This document shows positions 1 through 15,939 of a stretch of 64,000 bases of DNA, piece after piece (position 1 is the first letter of the stretch; the number at the start of each line of letters is the position of its first letter). Below the pieces are notes generated by a model that saw only the letters and a list, made by a program, of their open reading frames with translations, had not been told where the DNA came from and searched no databases. Location: positions 2,206,903-2,270,902 of the forward strand of contig JAQFVV010012442.1 in assembly GCA_028023455.1 (NCBI GenBank), given 5' to 3'. The DNA comes from Epiperipatus broadwayi (Eukaryota; Onychophora; Udeonychophora; Euonychophora; Peripatidae). The translations under genes and the position numbers were made by a program.

Positions 1-1298
1 CTGGGTGCCAAATTGCAACTATAAATCATAAGGCCCACCAGAGATCATCATCATTAGCCATGTTTAGGACTATAGAATATAATGGGGGAAGTAATTAAAT
101 TGTCTCTCAAAAATAATGTTGTTAAAATCATTCAATCTATGTGGTTTTAATTTCAAACCTAGCATTAGTCATGAAAATATTTCATGATAAATTTTTTACT
201 AAATTTATAATAATGAGACAACTTTCTTCCACAACTTTAATATAAATATCTGATCTCGAGTGGTAACCACGGAAAATGGTATATACATTTCTAATTTATA
301 CATGACTGGAAATAAATTAGTAATCGATGCAGAGAACTCATAATTTATGCTTATAATATAAAATTATTATTTAATTTAATGCAAGATAAAAATATTATAA
401 ATAAATCCTTCCCATTTAATTCCACTACTTTATTTTCATTCTCATCATCTATCACTTTCAATAGCTACAATTATATAACAAGGAATGTCTGTGTTATGTT
501 CTCTAATCAAATAACCCTTAATCCTATTTCTTTAAACCCACATATTAACCTTTCAATCAACTATCAATTCATGATCATTATTATAATAATAGTATTTCCA
601 ATTTATTATAATATGCTACTTGACTTCCAAACTAGCTCTTAGATTAATAATCGAATTACTCTTTCTCAAGGTTTAGATCTGCCAAGAAGTGCACTTATGA
701 GCGATTACATTGCAATGGATATGATCCCAAAATGTGCTAAATTAAATTTTAAAATGAGTTTACTAGTGGGAATCACACTAAACACTGAGAGCAGGAAAGG
801 GATTTTATGTCTGCTCCCAATATTTACAACATTGAAACGAACCAAATGATTAAATTTATTAAACTTAAATTAACTATTCCCTGTCATTTTATTTTATATT
901 ATATAATCTGCTTGACCAAATTTAATTAATAATTTTAAATCTATTATATTTTGCCAAAGTAAACTATGGAAGTAAAACATGGACATTAATCATATAAATC
1001 GACCAAAAAATTACTTATGTAAGTGACATGTAGAAATAAATCATAAAAATAGTTTATGCAAATCAACTATGAAAATCATCAATAAAAATGAATTATGTGA
1101 ATCAGATATGGAAATAATCAATATAAAAAAAAAATGAATATCGTAAATCATCAATCACTATTAAAAATGAATAATTTAAATTTAAATATGAACTAATATT
1201 AGTTGTAAATATAGGTGATAGATGTAGATTCTGGAGATATTTGAAACATTAAAACACAAGACGCAATGTAATTTTATAACAATAACAAATCTTTATTA
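1..1298. other. gene-free AT-rich DNA
   Basis: No reading frame here resembles a protein and no RNA gene is visible. The longest open frame is low-complexity and has no recognisable motif. I see only AT-rich unique-looking sequence. Confidence 0.6.
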
Positions 1299-1469
<171 letters not shown>

Positions 1470-1856
1470 GCATACTGGTGTACTAGATGCACTTTTCTAA
1501 TTGGTAATAATTCCAGGAGACATCCAGTTACTTTTTCAAATAAACTTGAAATAATACAGAAAAGGGATAAGAGACTGGCCAGACCTGACATTTATGCAGC
1601 AACCTGGTCATTACTTAAGATTAGATCTATGTTATAGTGAATTGAGAAAATTAAACATTATAAAAAAACTTAGAAGGATATGCATGTCAAATTAGCAACA
1701 AGGACAATTTAGCAACAATTTTTTCTTTTCTATTATAAGTAATTGACTTGCTAATGGTGTTCAAATGATAATGGACAATCCAGGATATTATATGTAGACA
1801 AACTATGCAAATGCAAAATTTGTAATTCTTTTGAGACAATAAAGGCCTTTTGAAAC

Positions 1857-7129
<5,273 letters not shown>

Positions 7130-7137
7130 TTGTGATG

Positions 7138-7413
7138 ATGGGATGGCTCAAATTTCAATAATCAATAATCTAAGAACCCAGGTTCGAATCCCATGTTAGT
7201 ACTGTCACTGGTCAGGCCAGCAACACCTGAAGAAGAGGGGAGAAAAATACCTCTCGAAACGTTGTGCATATACTAACGTGTTTGCTGTGATTTTACTAAC
7301 AGTTAGTGCATATACTAACCTGTTTGCTGTGGTATTACTAACAGTTGTTTGCTGTGATATTACTAACAGTTGGTGCATATACTAACCTGTTTGCTGTATA
7401 TTACTAACAGTTG
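7138..7413 (+). repeat. tRNA-derived SINE-like repeat with degenerate hammerhead motif
   Basis: The head looks like a tRNA-type Pol III promoter: TGGCTCAAAT around 7144 resembles an A box, and GGTTCGAATCC at 7181-7191 is a perfect B box. A hammerhead-like module follows: CTGAAGA at 7227-7233, a hairpin with arms AGAGG (7234-7238) and CCTCT (7250-7254), and GAAA at 7256-7259. CAGCAACAC (7218-7226) can pair with GTGTTTGCTG (7278-7287) except for one bulged T, as a stem I would. The base expected at the cleavage site is missing and one extra C lies before GAAA, so this copy is probably inactive. The tail, 7264-7413, is a tandem array of a roughly 42-bp unit that begins GTGCATATACTAAC. SINE identity is inferred from promoter boxes and size only. 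Confidence 0.55.
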
Positions 7414-8772
7414 AATGCATTTGGAATATTTAAATAAAATTAAACTTTTCTAAAGACATTCAACGCCCATATTGAAATAGTCCAATATAAAAATATATAT
7501 AAATAAATTGTTTATGTACCAATATTTGTTACTTTTCCAATAAAATTCTACAATCTACAAGTATCTATATTCCACAGTGATTCCTTTCAGAATATTATTG
7601 TTAAATCCATTTCATAATACTTATGATAATATTTTAATTAGTCTAGACATATATCAATTTTGAATACAGTATAATCAAAAATTAATAATGATAGTCAAAA
7701 ATGATTTTTTCAAACTAGTGATGCAAAAATTTATAATTGAAAATTAATTTATTCTACATTAATATAATAAATAGTCAATAAAAATAGTGTGGACATATAA
7801 CAGAATATAACCTATATTAGTGTTTGTAAAAGTTAATATTTTGAGTTCTTTACATTTCTAGATGTCTTAACTTATACATTTAATGATTGCATTGTGAAAT
7901 AACAATATTATATTAAGAATACAAATAGTGTTATTTATTTTGAAGCATCAGATTAATAATTAAGCAAAGTGTCATGATTGCTATTTTTTACTTAATATGT
8001 TGTATGTGATATGATGTAATGTCATGATCTGTGATTTTTAATTAAACGGAGTCAATAATCTCTCAGCAACTATGCCCAAAGAAATCTGTTAGCCACTTTA
8101 CCTTCCCTTTCTACTCCCCACCCTGTTTTCCCATAATCTGCTACATCCTATTTCAACATCAACTTTGTCAACTCTATGGCCTTTATATATAAATCCCTCA
8201 TATCTTTTTCCAAACCCAGCACACAGATAAGCAAATTATGAGATGGAAATTGAGTTTTAGAGTTATATGTTAAATAAATAATCAGCAATTATATAGTAGT
8301 AAAACTGAAACATATTATTTGGATTTGATATACATAAATTAACACAATACGTATTAACATCCATTTCTTTCTATAACTCCACAATCCAAACATAGTACAT
8401 AGATGAAGAATGCTATCAGAAATATGGAAAGGGGTTATTTTTGCAAGTTATATGCACGACACTAATGCTGTATAAGTATTAGCATGTGTTTTATGCAACA
8501 ATAGGTATTGTGATAGTATGTTAATTAGACATAAATAAATCATGTATTTTTAGAAAATGAGAATACTTGCTTTAGTATGTGCTAAAATAACAATCAGACA
8601 AATTAATAAATAATAAAACGATTTATTAATAAAATTAAATTGATTCAAGAGTATTGTTTGTAGTTTCCCTATTTAATACTTCTCCAGCTGAATATCAGAT
8701 CAAAAGTTCAAATCTTTTATATCTCCGTTACAAGTGCTCATATATATATATATCTTTTGGATATATATATAT

Positions 8773-8827
<55 letters not shown>

Positions 8828-11172
8828 AAAATGATCTATTTCAATGTAATTTTTCTTGAAATAGTTTCATTCATAAACAAAATATACTGTCCTACTGGAT
8901 AATCTGAAATTTCAGATTTTCATTCTATTTCATTATATATTATATTTATTCATATTGAATATTCCAAAAATGCATGAAACATTAAATTTCTTTCTTATAG
9001 ACTATCTTACATTTGTGTCTTGAAAGTCTTTCTTTTTCTTTTTAATATCTTTCCTTCTTTAATTATTATCACACAAACATTAAATATACTGACATGTACT
9101 TTAAGTAATTTATTTTGCTTAAAACAAAAAAAAATCTTTGGTAATTTATCTGCAAAAATTTGTTCCTTCCCCTCTTTAGCTGCTTCTAATAGTTGTCAGA
9201 AAAAACACTGGACAATATACCAAGGCTGAGTTGATGTGTTACTTGCTTGGATCTAGTGCTTCATATTCAACGAATATATAAATAAAATGAATATTTTCAT
9301 AACTTTTTATAAATCAAAGTAATAAAAAATTGGCACTTCCAGAATATTTTTTCTTAATAATTAATTCTTTATTTTCTTCTACGTCTTCAAACAAGAATGA
9401 GAGTCAGAGAGTCATTTATCTCTTTTATATACTATCAACCTCATTTATATGTAAAATCTTCATGCTTTATTTTTAAATATTTGTAATTATCTGTTCAATA
9501 AATTTATAAAATAATCTTTTTTCTAACCAACGAGAAATTAATTAAATGAATATATCAGTACATATTTCCTAAATAAATAAAATTATTATTCAAACAATTA
9601 TTTTCAATGCATGGATGTTAGTTCTCATTTATTTATTTCAATTTTGTATGTATATATGTGCACAATAGGGCAAACACATTTTCCAAAATATAATCACAAT
9701 ATTTCTTTGGCATCGCTAAGACTTCGGTTGCATATTCACTCCCATTAAATAAGTCAATGGGAGTGTGAAGCGTTTCATTTCTCTTCTTAGTAACACTACT
9801 CAATTATCTGTAGGCCTATAATTTTCTTGATATTTATGTCAAATAAAATTTTAAAATATTGTTTATGATTATTTAATATTTTAAATGTCATTTTCTAGAT
9901 TCAAATCATTTAAGGAGTTGACACATTCAGGTATGACATTTTATTTAAAAAAAAAAAAAAAACATTGTGCTTTTCTTTATTCATGATCAGTAATTCTTTT
10001 CAAATAGATCCTAGATTGATAGGAAATGACCCATCCTTTACTTCTGTTTACCTCTCTCCAAAAATTTGTTTATTGGTGGAGATATCATTTGTGGTGACTT
10101 AATCCACACACTATTTTCTTCAACCTAGATTGGAAGTTTTATTTTCATCTTACTCTTTTTTTTGAGTTTTAGTTTCGTTTTATTCATGAACTGCAGAATT
10201 TCATACTGTAGCAATCTTTGGTTTAAATTCAGATTTCTTTTAGAACATCTTACTTGTTATAATTGTCTCTTATTGTTTAGCACTTTTCTTTTGTAGACTT
10301 TGCAATAATGAACAGTTTTATTTTCAACTTTTCTCGAAAGTTTTTCCTTGCAAATTTTCAGATAAAAATCGCAAAAACATTTTTTGAATTAAATTTACAA
10401 TCTATACTGATAAGCTTTTAAATTTAACGGAGGTAAATCATTTGATTTACTAAAATTGATTTACCAAAAGTCAAATACCAATTTCAATATGTTATTTTCC
10501 ATTTTACAATGTAAACAGTTTATTATTTTCATAACTAAATACTAAATTACTATAACATTCATCCAATAAATAATAGTTTATAAAAATATGGAGGCATCCA
10601 ATTATAATCATCTTTATTTATTTTATACAATTAATATGTTTGTGCTTTAGAATATATCAAGCTATCTCAGTTATAAAATTTTATCCAAAATAACTATATC
10701 TAACAAAATAATTACAATAATATTCTACGTACATATTATTGATCTAGCAATACCAATCAAATTAATTTATTACTATGTAACATGTGTATCTGATTTAAAT
10801 GATAACTTATTATATTTATCATAAGAAAAGTAATATATAATTGTACATCCACTTACTAATTATTTTCAGACTGTCTTTTCAATATTTGTTATAAACCATA
10901 TGATGTATGCCAATACATGACTATTATCTGTGAAATATTAGCCACTAGCTTTGTGGTATAAACTGAATGACAACTAAATCAAGTTTATTTGTTTAAAATG
11001 AATTTAAAGTTTATTAACAGTAAATATTAAAAAAATGACAATAGACTACAATTATTCTAACATGTACTATAATCAAATATTATGAGACATCAACTTTGTT
11101 GAAATTAATATTAAAAAAATAGATGCTTATACATCAAAATTTACTTATATAAAATTATATATATATATATAT
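7414..11172. other. gene-free AT-rich DNA
   Basis: No convincing gene. It contains an imperfect (TA)n tract at 8739-8823, a perfect 10-bp hairpin (CACTCCCATT at 9737-9746 against its complement at 9756-9765) and poly-A/T runs. Open frames between 8650 and 9230 are short and read through the TA repeat. Confidence 0.5.
8739..8823. repeat. (TA)n microsatellite
   Basis: An interrupted TA dinucleotide tract; the longest pure run is near 8777-8822. The Tyr-Ile frame across it is a repeat artefact. Confidence 0.93.
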
Positions 11173-11246
11173 TAATTCTAATATTTTCACGAATAAAAGA
11201 TGTCATATTATTATTACTATTTGCGGGATATTCCGTGTAGTGAAAA
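11173..11246. repeat. fragment of the ~180-bp dispersed repeat
   Basis: This stretch starts TAATTCTAATATTTTCAC and includes GGGATATTCCGTGTAGT, matching the first about 75 bp of the tandem units at 59961-60505. As in that array, it begins directly at the end of a (TA)n tract. It is cut off by a second (TA)n tract, into which the gypsy element then inserted. Confidence 0.8.
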
Positions 11247-11248
11247 AG

Positions 11249-11280
<32 letters not shown>

Positions 11281-11290
11281 AGTAACTAAC

Positions 11291-11316
<26 letters not shown>

Positions 11317-11322
<6 letters not shown>

Positions 11323-13453
11323 AGTAACTAACAGTTGTTATTATTGGTCTAACATGTTTTATCTCTTGTGAAATTATTTATAAATATAAATTTTTATATT
11401 TGACTATTTTATTATGTAACATATATGTACTATTTATATATACATTTAAGTTTTAAATAATATATACCTTAAGCTTTTGAGTAAAATGCCAGATTTGAAG
11501 TTAAGAATAAATACTTATATATTTTTTTATTTTATTATTAAATCTTAATGGCAGTGGAACAATTGATAGTTGAATTAAACATGAACTTATATAACACACG
11601 AGCAGATTCGTTCGTGCTCTAAAAAATAAAATAAAAAAACGAAAGAAAAAGAAAATCTTTTCTCTTTAAAAATAGCATTTTTCTTCTATCAATACTACTA
11701 TTTAGCGATTGGAATTTAAATATTAACTTTTCCAAATTAAAATAATTTGTGGATTCAAAGTTTGCAAGGAAAATATATTTAATTTTCTACTCAATCTTAA
11801 AGGAATAGCAATATAAAAGAAAAGAACGTCTGTTTAAGTTTTGAAACTACGTTGTTTTAACTCTTCCATTATTCTTCGGATATATATAAATTTAAGATAA
11901 TTATATATATTAAGGATAAAACAATGTGCACTGAGTAGTACACTTATTATATCGTAAAAGGTTTCAAAACCAACCTTGCATGCTATTTTAAAATATTTTG
12001 AAATATTAGATATATAGAACGTCTAAGGATAATACAAAAATGAAGATTAAGAACATCTACATTCGAAGAATATTTATTTTATTTCACATTAATCGAATCA
12101 TTGGATATTGTTAACAGTTTATCGTCTATGGATAAATAAAATCATCATTATACCAATGGATTAATAATATACTTCGTAAAAGATCTTCATTAGAATGATG
12201 AACTATAGACTTCAATACCTATTCTCAACTCTCTTATAAATAAGTTTCCTTTATTATATATATTATATAATAATGCTTATATTATTTTAATATGTTTATT
12301 ATTATTATTATTATCTTTATTTCAAATTTGGCATCGCATCATTTTATATCTTGATAGGAAAATTATATTTATTATTAAATATAATTAATTGAAAGCTTAA
12401 CATAATTCATCAAATTAGATGAGGGATATAAAAAAATAGTTATTATTTGACAGATATCTTAAACAGGATTGTATTGTGTTTACTACGTAATAGTGTAAAC
12501 GTTTAATGTATTTTTATTTATTAAAAATACATATAATATATAAGTTATACAATGGAAAATAATACTTATATATGGGTAATTGTGAAGCATATAAATAAGA
12601 ACGATAAATAAATTAATAAGATACATAAATTATTAATTTTTGAACCCAGATATTGTTTTTATATATCTGTTAATTTAAGCTATTTTCTTTAATTTTTGAA
12701 AGTTTATTATAGTATTGAGTTTTATCATAGGGTATTAAATAAAAAAATATCATTTATTAATATTCTTTTAAAATGATAAAATTCATCCGTATTTATTTAT
12801 TAATATTTTATTATCTATTCTATTATATTTTTTATTGTTTATTAAATATTGATTTGTTAACGTGATCTCTTTGTCTAATCATTATTGAATTATATTATAT
12901 ATATGCTAGTATTATAAATGTCATATGAATAATAGTTGTAATTAATGCTTATATAGAAGCATATGAAATAACTTGTTTTGAAATTATTCCTGAAAAGAGC
13001 TAATTGCAAATTCTCCGTGAGTTTAAATATCGTGGCATAATGGTGACTGAAAGAGGGATGAAAGATGGATGACCTGGTCTAAATTGTATTTAAACTTATT
13101 TAAAGATATTGAGCTAGCATAGTAAAGATATATATATAATCATGGATTTAGTATTTCATCGATTCATTTCTAGCATTCTACTTGAAGACCCAAAGTCCGA
13201 TTGTAGTGAAATGCGTATCCTCTTTCTAAGGAATTTAATCATCTCTTTATATTTAACAAGACTAACTTAGATTTTAAATATAATCCATTCTGTTATATTT
13301 GGCGAACCTAACTATGAAGCATTAAGTTAATGATTTCTAAACATTAAATATAATTGATTATATTACAATTAATACATCAATTGGGATGATTAAATGCCGT
13401 TCCGTTATATTTGATGCCTCAACTAAGGCTATCAAATAGGCTGTCCCATTATA
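11317..13453 (+). repeat. 5' LTR of gypsy element
   Basis: A 2137-bp copy matching 19740-21875. It starts TATAATAGTAACTAAC and ends CCCATTATA, so the termini are TATAA...TTATA (a 5-bp inverted repeat) and not TG...CA. Boundaries come from the point where the two copies stop matching, from the polypurine tract abutting the 3' copy, and from the PBS following the 5' copy. Near its 3' end (around 13297-13312) lies TTATATTTGGCGAACC, a decayed copy of the LTR/PBS junction. Confidence 0.93.
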
Positions 13454-13925
13454 TCTGGCGACCCAAACGTGTGGGCTTTGAACATTTAAATCTCATACCC
13501 TGTAGACTGCCCATTATATTTGGCGACCCAAACGTTAAGGGCTTCGATTAATTAAATCTCATACCCTGTAGACTGCGTTTTATCTGGTGTGCAACGTTTT
13601 AGGCATTGAATCTATAATTTCGATTCATTATATATGATATTTATAATTGCAAGATTAATATAATTAAAAAAAAAGGTAATATATATAATATGATTTAGAG
13701 AGATCAATATTTAAATAACTAATTATTAAATTATGTTTTAAACAAGAGTTGAGTGGGATAAAGTTTTATATAGACATAGACGTTTAAAAATATACACATA
13801 TATTATTAGAACATCATAAGTATATATAAATAGCATGGGGTGGTAGAGAACTTTACGATATAATATTTTGGTTATAAAAAATATATATACACTTAAGTAA
13901 TATTTGAATTAAGTTAAAATTTGTT
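13454..13925 (+). other. gypsy 5' leader
   Basis: About 470 bp between the 5' LTR and gag. It begins with the PBS repeats and continues as AT-rich untranslated sequence. Its last 300 bp reappear, diverged, at about 36480-36900 upstream of the truncated second gag, which confirms it belongs to the element. Confidence 0.75.
13456..13473 (+). promoter_or_regulatory. primer binding site, with tandem duplicate downstream
   Basis: TGGCGACCCAAACG starts two bases after the 5' LTR. TGG is expected opposite a tRNA CCA end. The first eight bases equal the start of the PBS of mdg1/412-type elements (tRNA-Arg), from memory. A roughly 65-bp segment that includes the junction and PBS is repeated directly: a second TGGCGACCCAAACG lies at about 13521-13534, and a third, degenerate unit follows near 13573. 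Confidence 0.7.
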
Positions 13926-15821
13926 ATGCTGCGAAGTAGGAAAATGTTTTCAAACAAAGATATTAAATGCTCTAGTCAAATGCAAGATGATTTGCAAAGT
14001 GAACTAAGTGATGATAATAATATTATAGAACAATCATCATTAGTACAAGCACCTGGGGGTTCTACAACCATAATTGAATACCCTCAACAAACACCGAGTT
14101 TAGATCAAGTGTTATCTCAAACACAAAATATAGTTGATGAAGGTTTAAATCAATCATCTACAATTGAGATTAGTCAATCATCTAATGTTGGAACAATTCA
14201 GCAAATGTTACAAATGTTTATGAATAAATTAGATGATTTAAAAAGTGATTTGAATCAAAAATGGGATAATAATAGTAAAAAATTAGATAGTTTAAAAAAT
14301 GATTTGAAGGTTGAAATAACAGGAATTGAAAATAAATTATCTACAAAAATCCAACAATTAAATTTAAATGTGGATAATGTTAAAAAAGATAACATAGAAA
14401 TTAAACAAGCATTAAATGATTTAAAGAATGAAATTGATGAAAATAATTCAAAATGTCAACAACGGTTTAATGAGTTCCAAAGTGACATAATAGATAAATT
14501 TAATGTTAAATGTGATGAAATGTATAAAAATCAAGGAATTTTTAGGGATCAAGTAAAAGAAGAACAAAATAAAATACGGAATGAAATCCAAGTAGATAGA
14601 CAACAAACACAAGCAAGAATAGATCAACTATCTACTAAACATAATAATGAGGTAGAATCTCAGAATAATGTATTGGAGACTATTGATCATCAACTTAAAA
14701 CTTTAGAAAATAAAATGAATTCAATAGAAATTAATACAAATATAGATAAAAATGTATTGGAAAAATTAAGGAAAGATACTACTGAAACTTGGAATAGAGT
14801 AAATAAAATAAAGGAATCAACTGATAGTAGATTTTTGGTTATTGAAACACAGATATGTAAAGGAACACCAACTATAGAAAGGCATCAGGTTGAAAATAAT
14901 GTAAATACTTATAGTTATAATCAAGAACAAAATCATGGTGAAAATCATTTGGAGGTCATTCAAAAAGATCCACAACAAGTAATTGACTCTGGTGATAGAT
15001 CAAATTTTCAGTATCATATAATGCCTGAAGTTGAAAATTATTGTAGTAATTTTGAATTAGAAGGGTTAAACTTAGATACTTATAGGATTAATCATGAAAA
15101 TCAAACATCAACTTCTCAGTTGAATGTTTTAGAAAAACAAAAGGTATACAACCATTCAATACCAAGTAGTACAATTAACCAATTTGTTAGGTTAAAAATA
15201 TTCAAAGGATCTCATAATGAATCTCCGATAGAACATATTAGAAGCCTTAATCTTTATTTTTCCATTAACCGTAGTTTATCAGAAGGAGAAAAAGTGATCG
15301 TTGCATATAGTCACTTACAAGGAGATGCATTGATGTGGTGGGAGTCTTTATCACAAACTCCATCTACTTATATGGAATATCAAGAGTTATTAATTAAAAA
15401 TTTTTGGAATAGAGATAAACAAGAGGCTTTATTGTACCAAATATTCCAAGATAAGTATAAACAGACACCTGGAGAAACCTTGACCAAATTCTTTCGCCGT
15501 CAAATAACAAAATTAAGAACACTTAATACTTATCATTTAAGTGAAGGCGAAATGATTAGAATAATAAAAAGAAATTTACCACTTAAAATAGAACAATCAT
15601 TATTGTGTACCAATATAACAAAAATAGAACAAATAGTAGAACTTTTAAATAGTATTGATATGAATCAAACCAATTTATCAATTAGATTACATGATAAAAA
15701 AAAGAGGAAGCTTCAATCAATACAATATTTTATAATAGAAGGAAAAATAATAGAAATACCAATTATTGGAAGGGAAAAACATCTCAAAGGAATATACCTT
15801 ATGACCCCTCTCCCAAAATAA
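13926..15821 (+). CDS. gag: Gag-like protein of gypsy element
   Basis: A 631-residue frame from an ATG. The capsid precursor would assemble the cytoplasmic virus-like particle in which reverse transcription takes place. Residues about 1-90 are Gln/Ser-rich. Residues about 95-300 are a long, highly charged, Asn/Lys/Asp-rich predicted coiled coil. Residues about 422-575 match a retrotransposon gag (capsid) domain, with the hallmark GDALMWWESL (W471-W472) and the FFRRQITKLRTL segment. No CCHC zinc knuckle is visible; the C-terminus is Lys/Arg-rich instead. An A8 run near 15696 is odd: after it the annotated frame becomes hydrophobic and stops at 15821, while the -1 frame stays open to 15931 with a composition more typical of a Gag tail. 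Either this copy has an indel or the A_AAA_AAG context shifts ribosomes. Pol starts in another frame just downstream. Confidence 0.9.
   Translation: MLRSRKMFSNKDIKCSSQMQDDLQSELSDDNNIIEQSSLVQAPGGSTTIIEYPQQTPSLDQVLSQTQNIVDEGLNQSSTIEISQSSNVGTIQQMLQMFMNKLDDLKSDLNQKWDNNSKKLDSLKNDLKVEITGIENKLSTKIQQLNLNVDNVKKDNIEIKQALNDLKNEIDENNSKCQQRFNEFQSDIIDKFNVKCDEMYKNQGIFRDQVKEEQNKIRNEIQVDRQQTQARIDQLSTKHNNEVESQNNVLETIDHQLKTLENKMNSIEINTNIDKNVLEKLRKDTTETWNRVNKIKESTDSRFLVIETQICKGTPTIERHQVENNVNTYSYNQEQNHGENHLEVIQKDPQQVIDSGDRSNFQYHIMPEVENYCSNFELEGLNLDTYRINHENQTSTSQLNVLEKQKVYNHSIPSSTINQFVRLKIFKGSHNESPIEHIRSLNLYFSINRSLSEGEKVIVAYSHLQGDALMWWESLSQTPSTYMEYQELLIKNFWNRDKQEALLYQIFQDKYKQTPGETLTKFFRRQITKLRTLNTYHLSEGEMIRIIKRNLPLKIEQSLLCTNITKIEQIVELLNSIDMNQTNLSIRLHDKKKRKLQSIQYFIIEGKIIEIPIIGREKHLKGIYLMTPLPK
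15696..15704 (+). other. A-run frameshift site or indel in gag
   Basis: GAT AAA AAA AAG in the gag frame gives an A_AAA_AAG heptamer, a known type of -1 slippery sequence. The -1 frame opens here and runs to a stop at 15929-15931, overlapping the first bases of the open pol frame. I cannot tell a programmed site from a one-base indel. Confidence 0.4.
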
Positions 15822-15939
15822 GTTGTGATAATTTAAATAAAGTAAAAATAACTTCTTCTAATAATCCAAGAAATTCCCCAAAACCGGGATGTAGTAAGGA
15901 TATATCTATAGATTCACATAAAACAAACTAAAAGGGTAC

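Noticed and set aside
7256-7290. Active cleavage by the 7.2-kb hammerhead-like motif
   Set aside because: The cleavage base between stem III and stem I is missing, and candidate stems III and I compete for the same bases.
7264-7413. CRISPR-like array from the GTGCATATACTAAC repeats
   Set aside because: Few irregular units without unique spacers of constant length, in a eukaryotic repeat.
8739-8902. Tyr/Ile-rich small membrane protein
   Set aside because: The frame is produced by a TA microsatellite.
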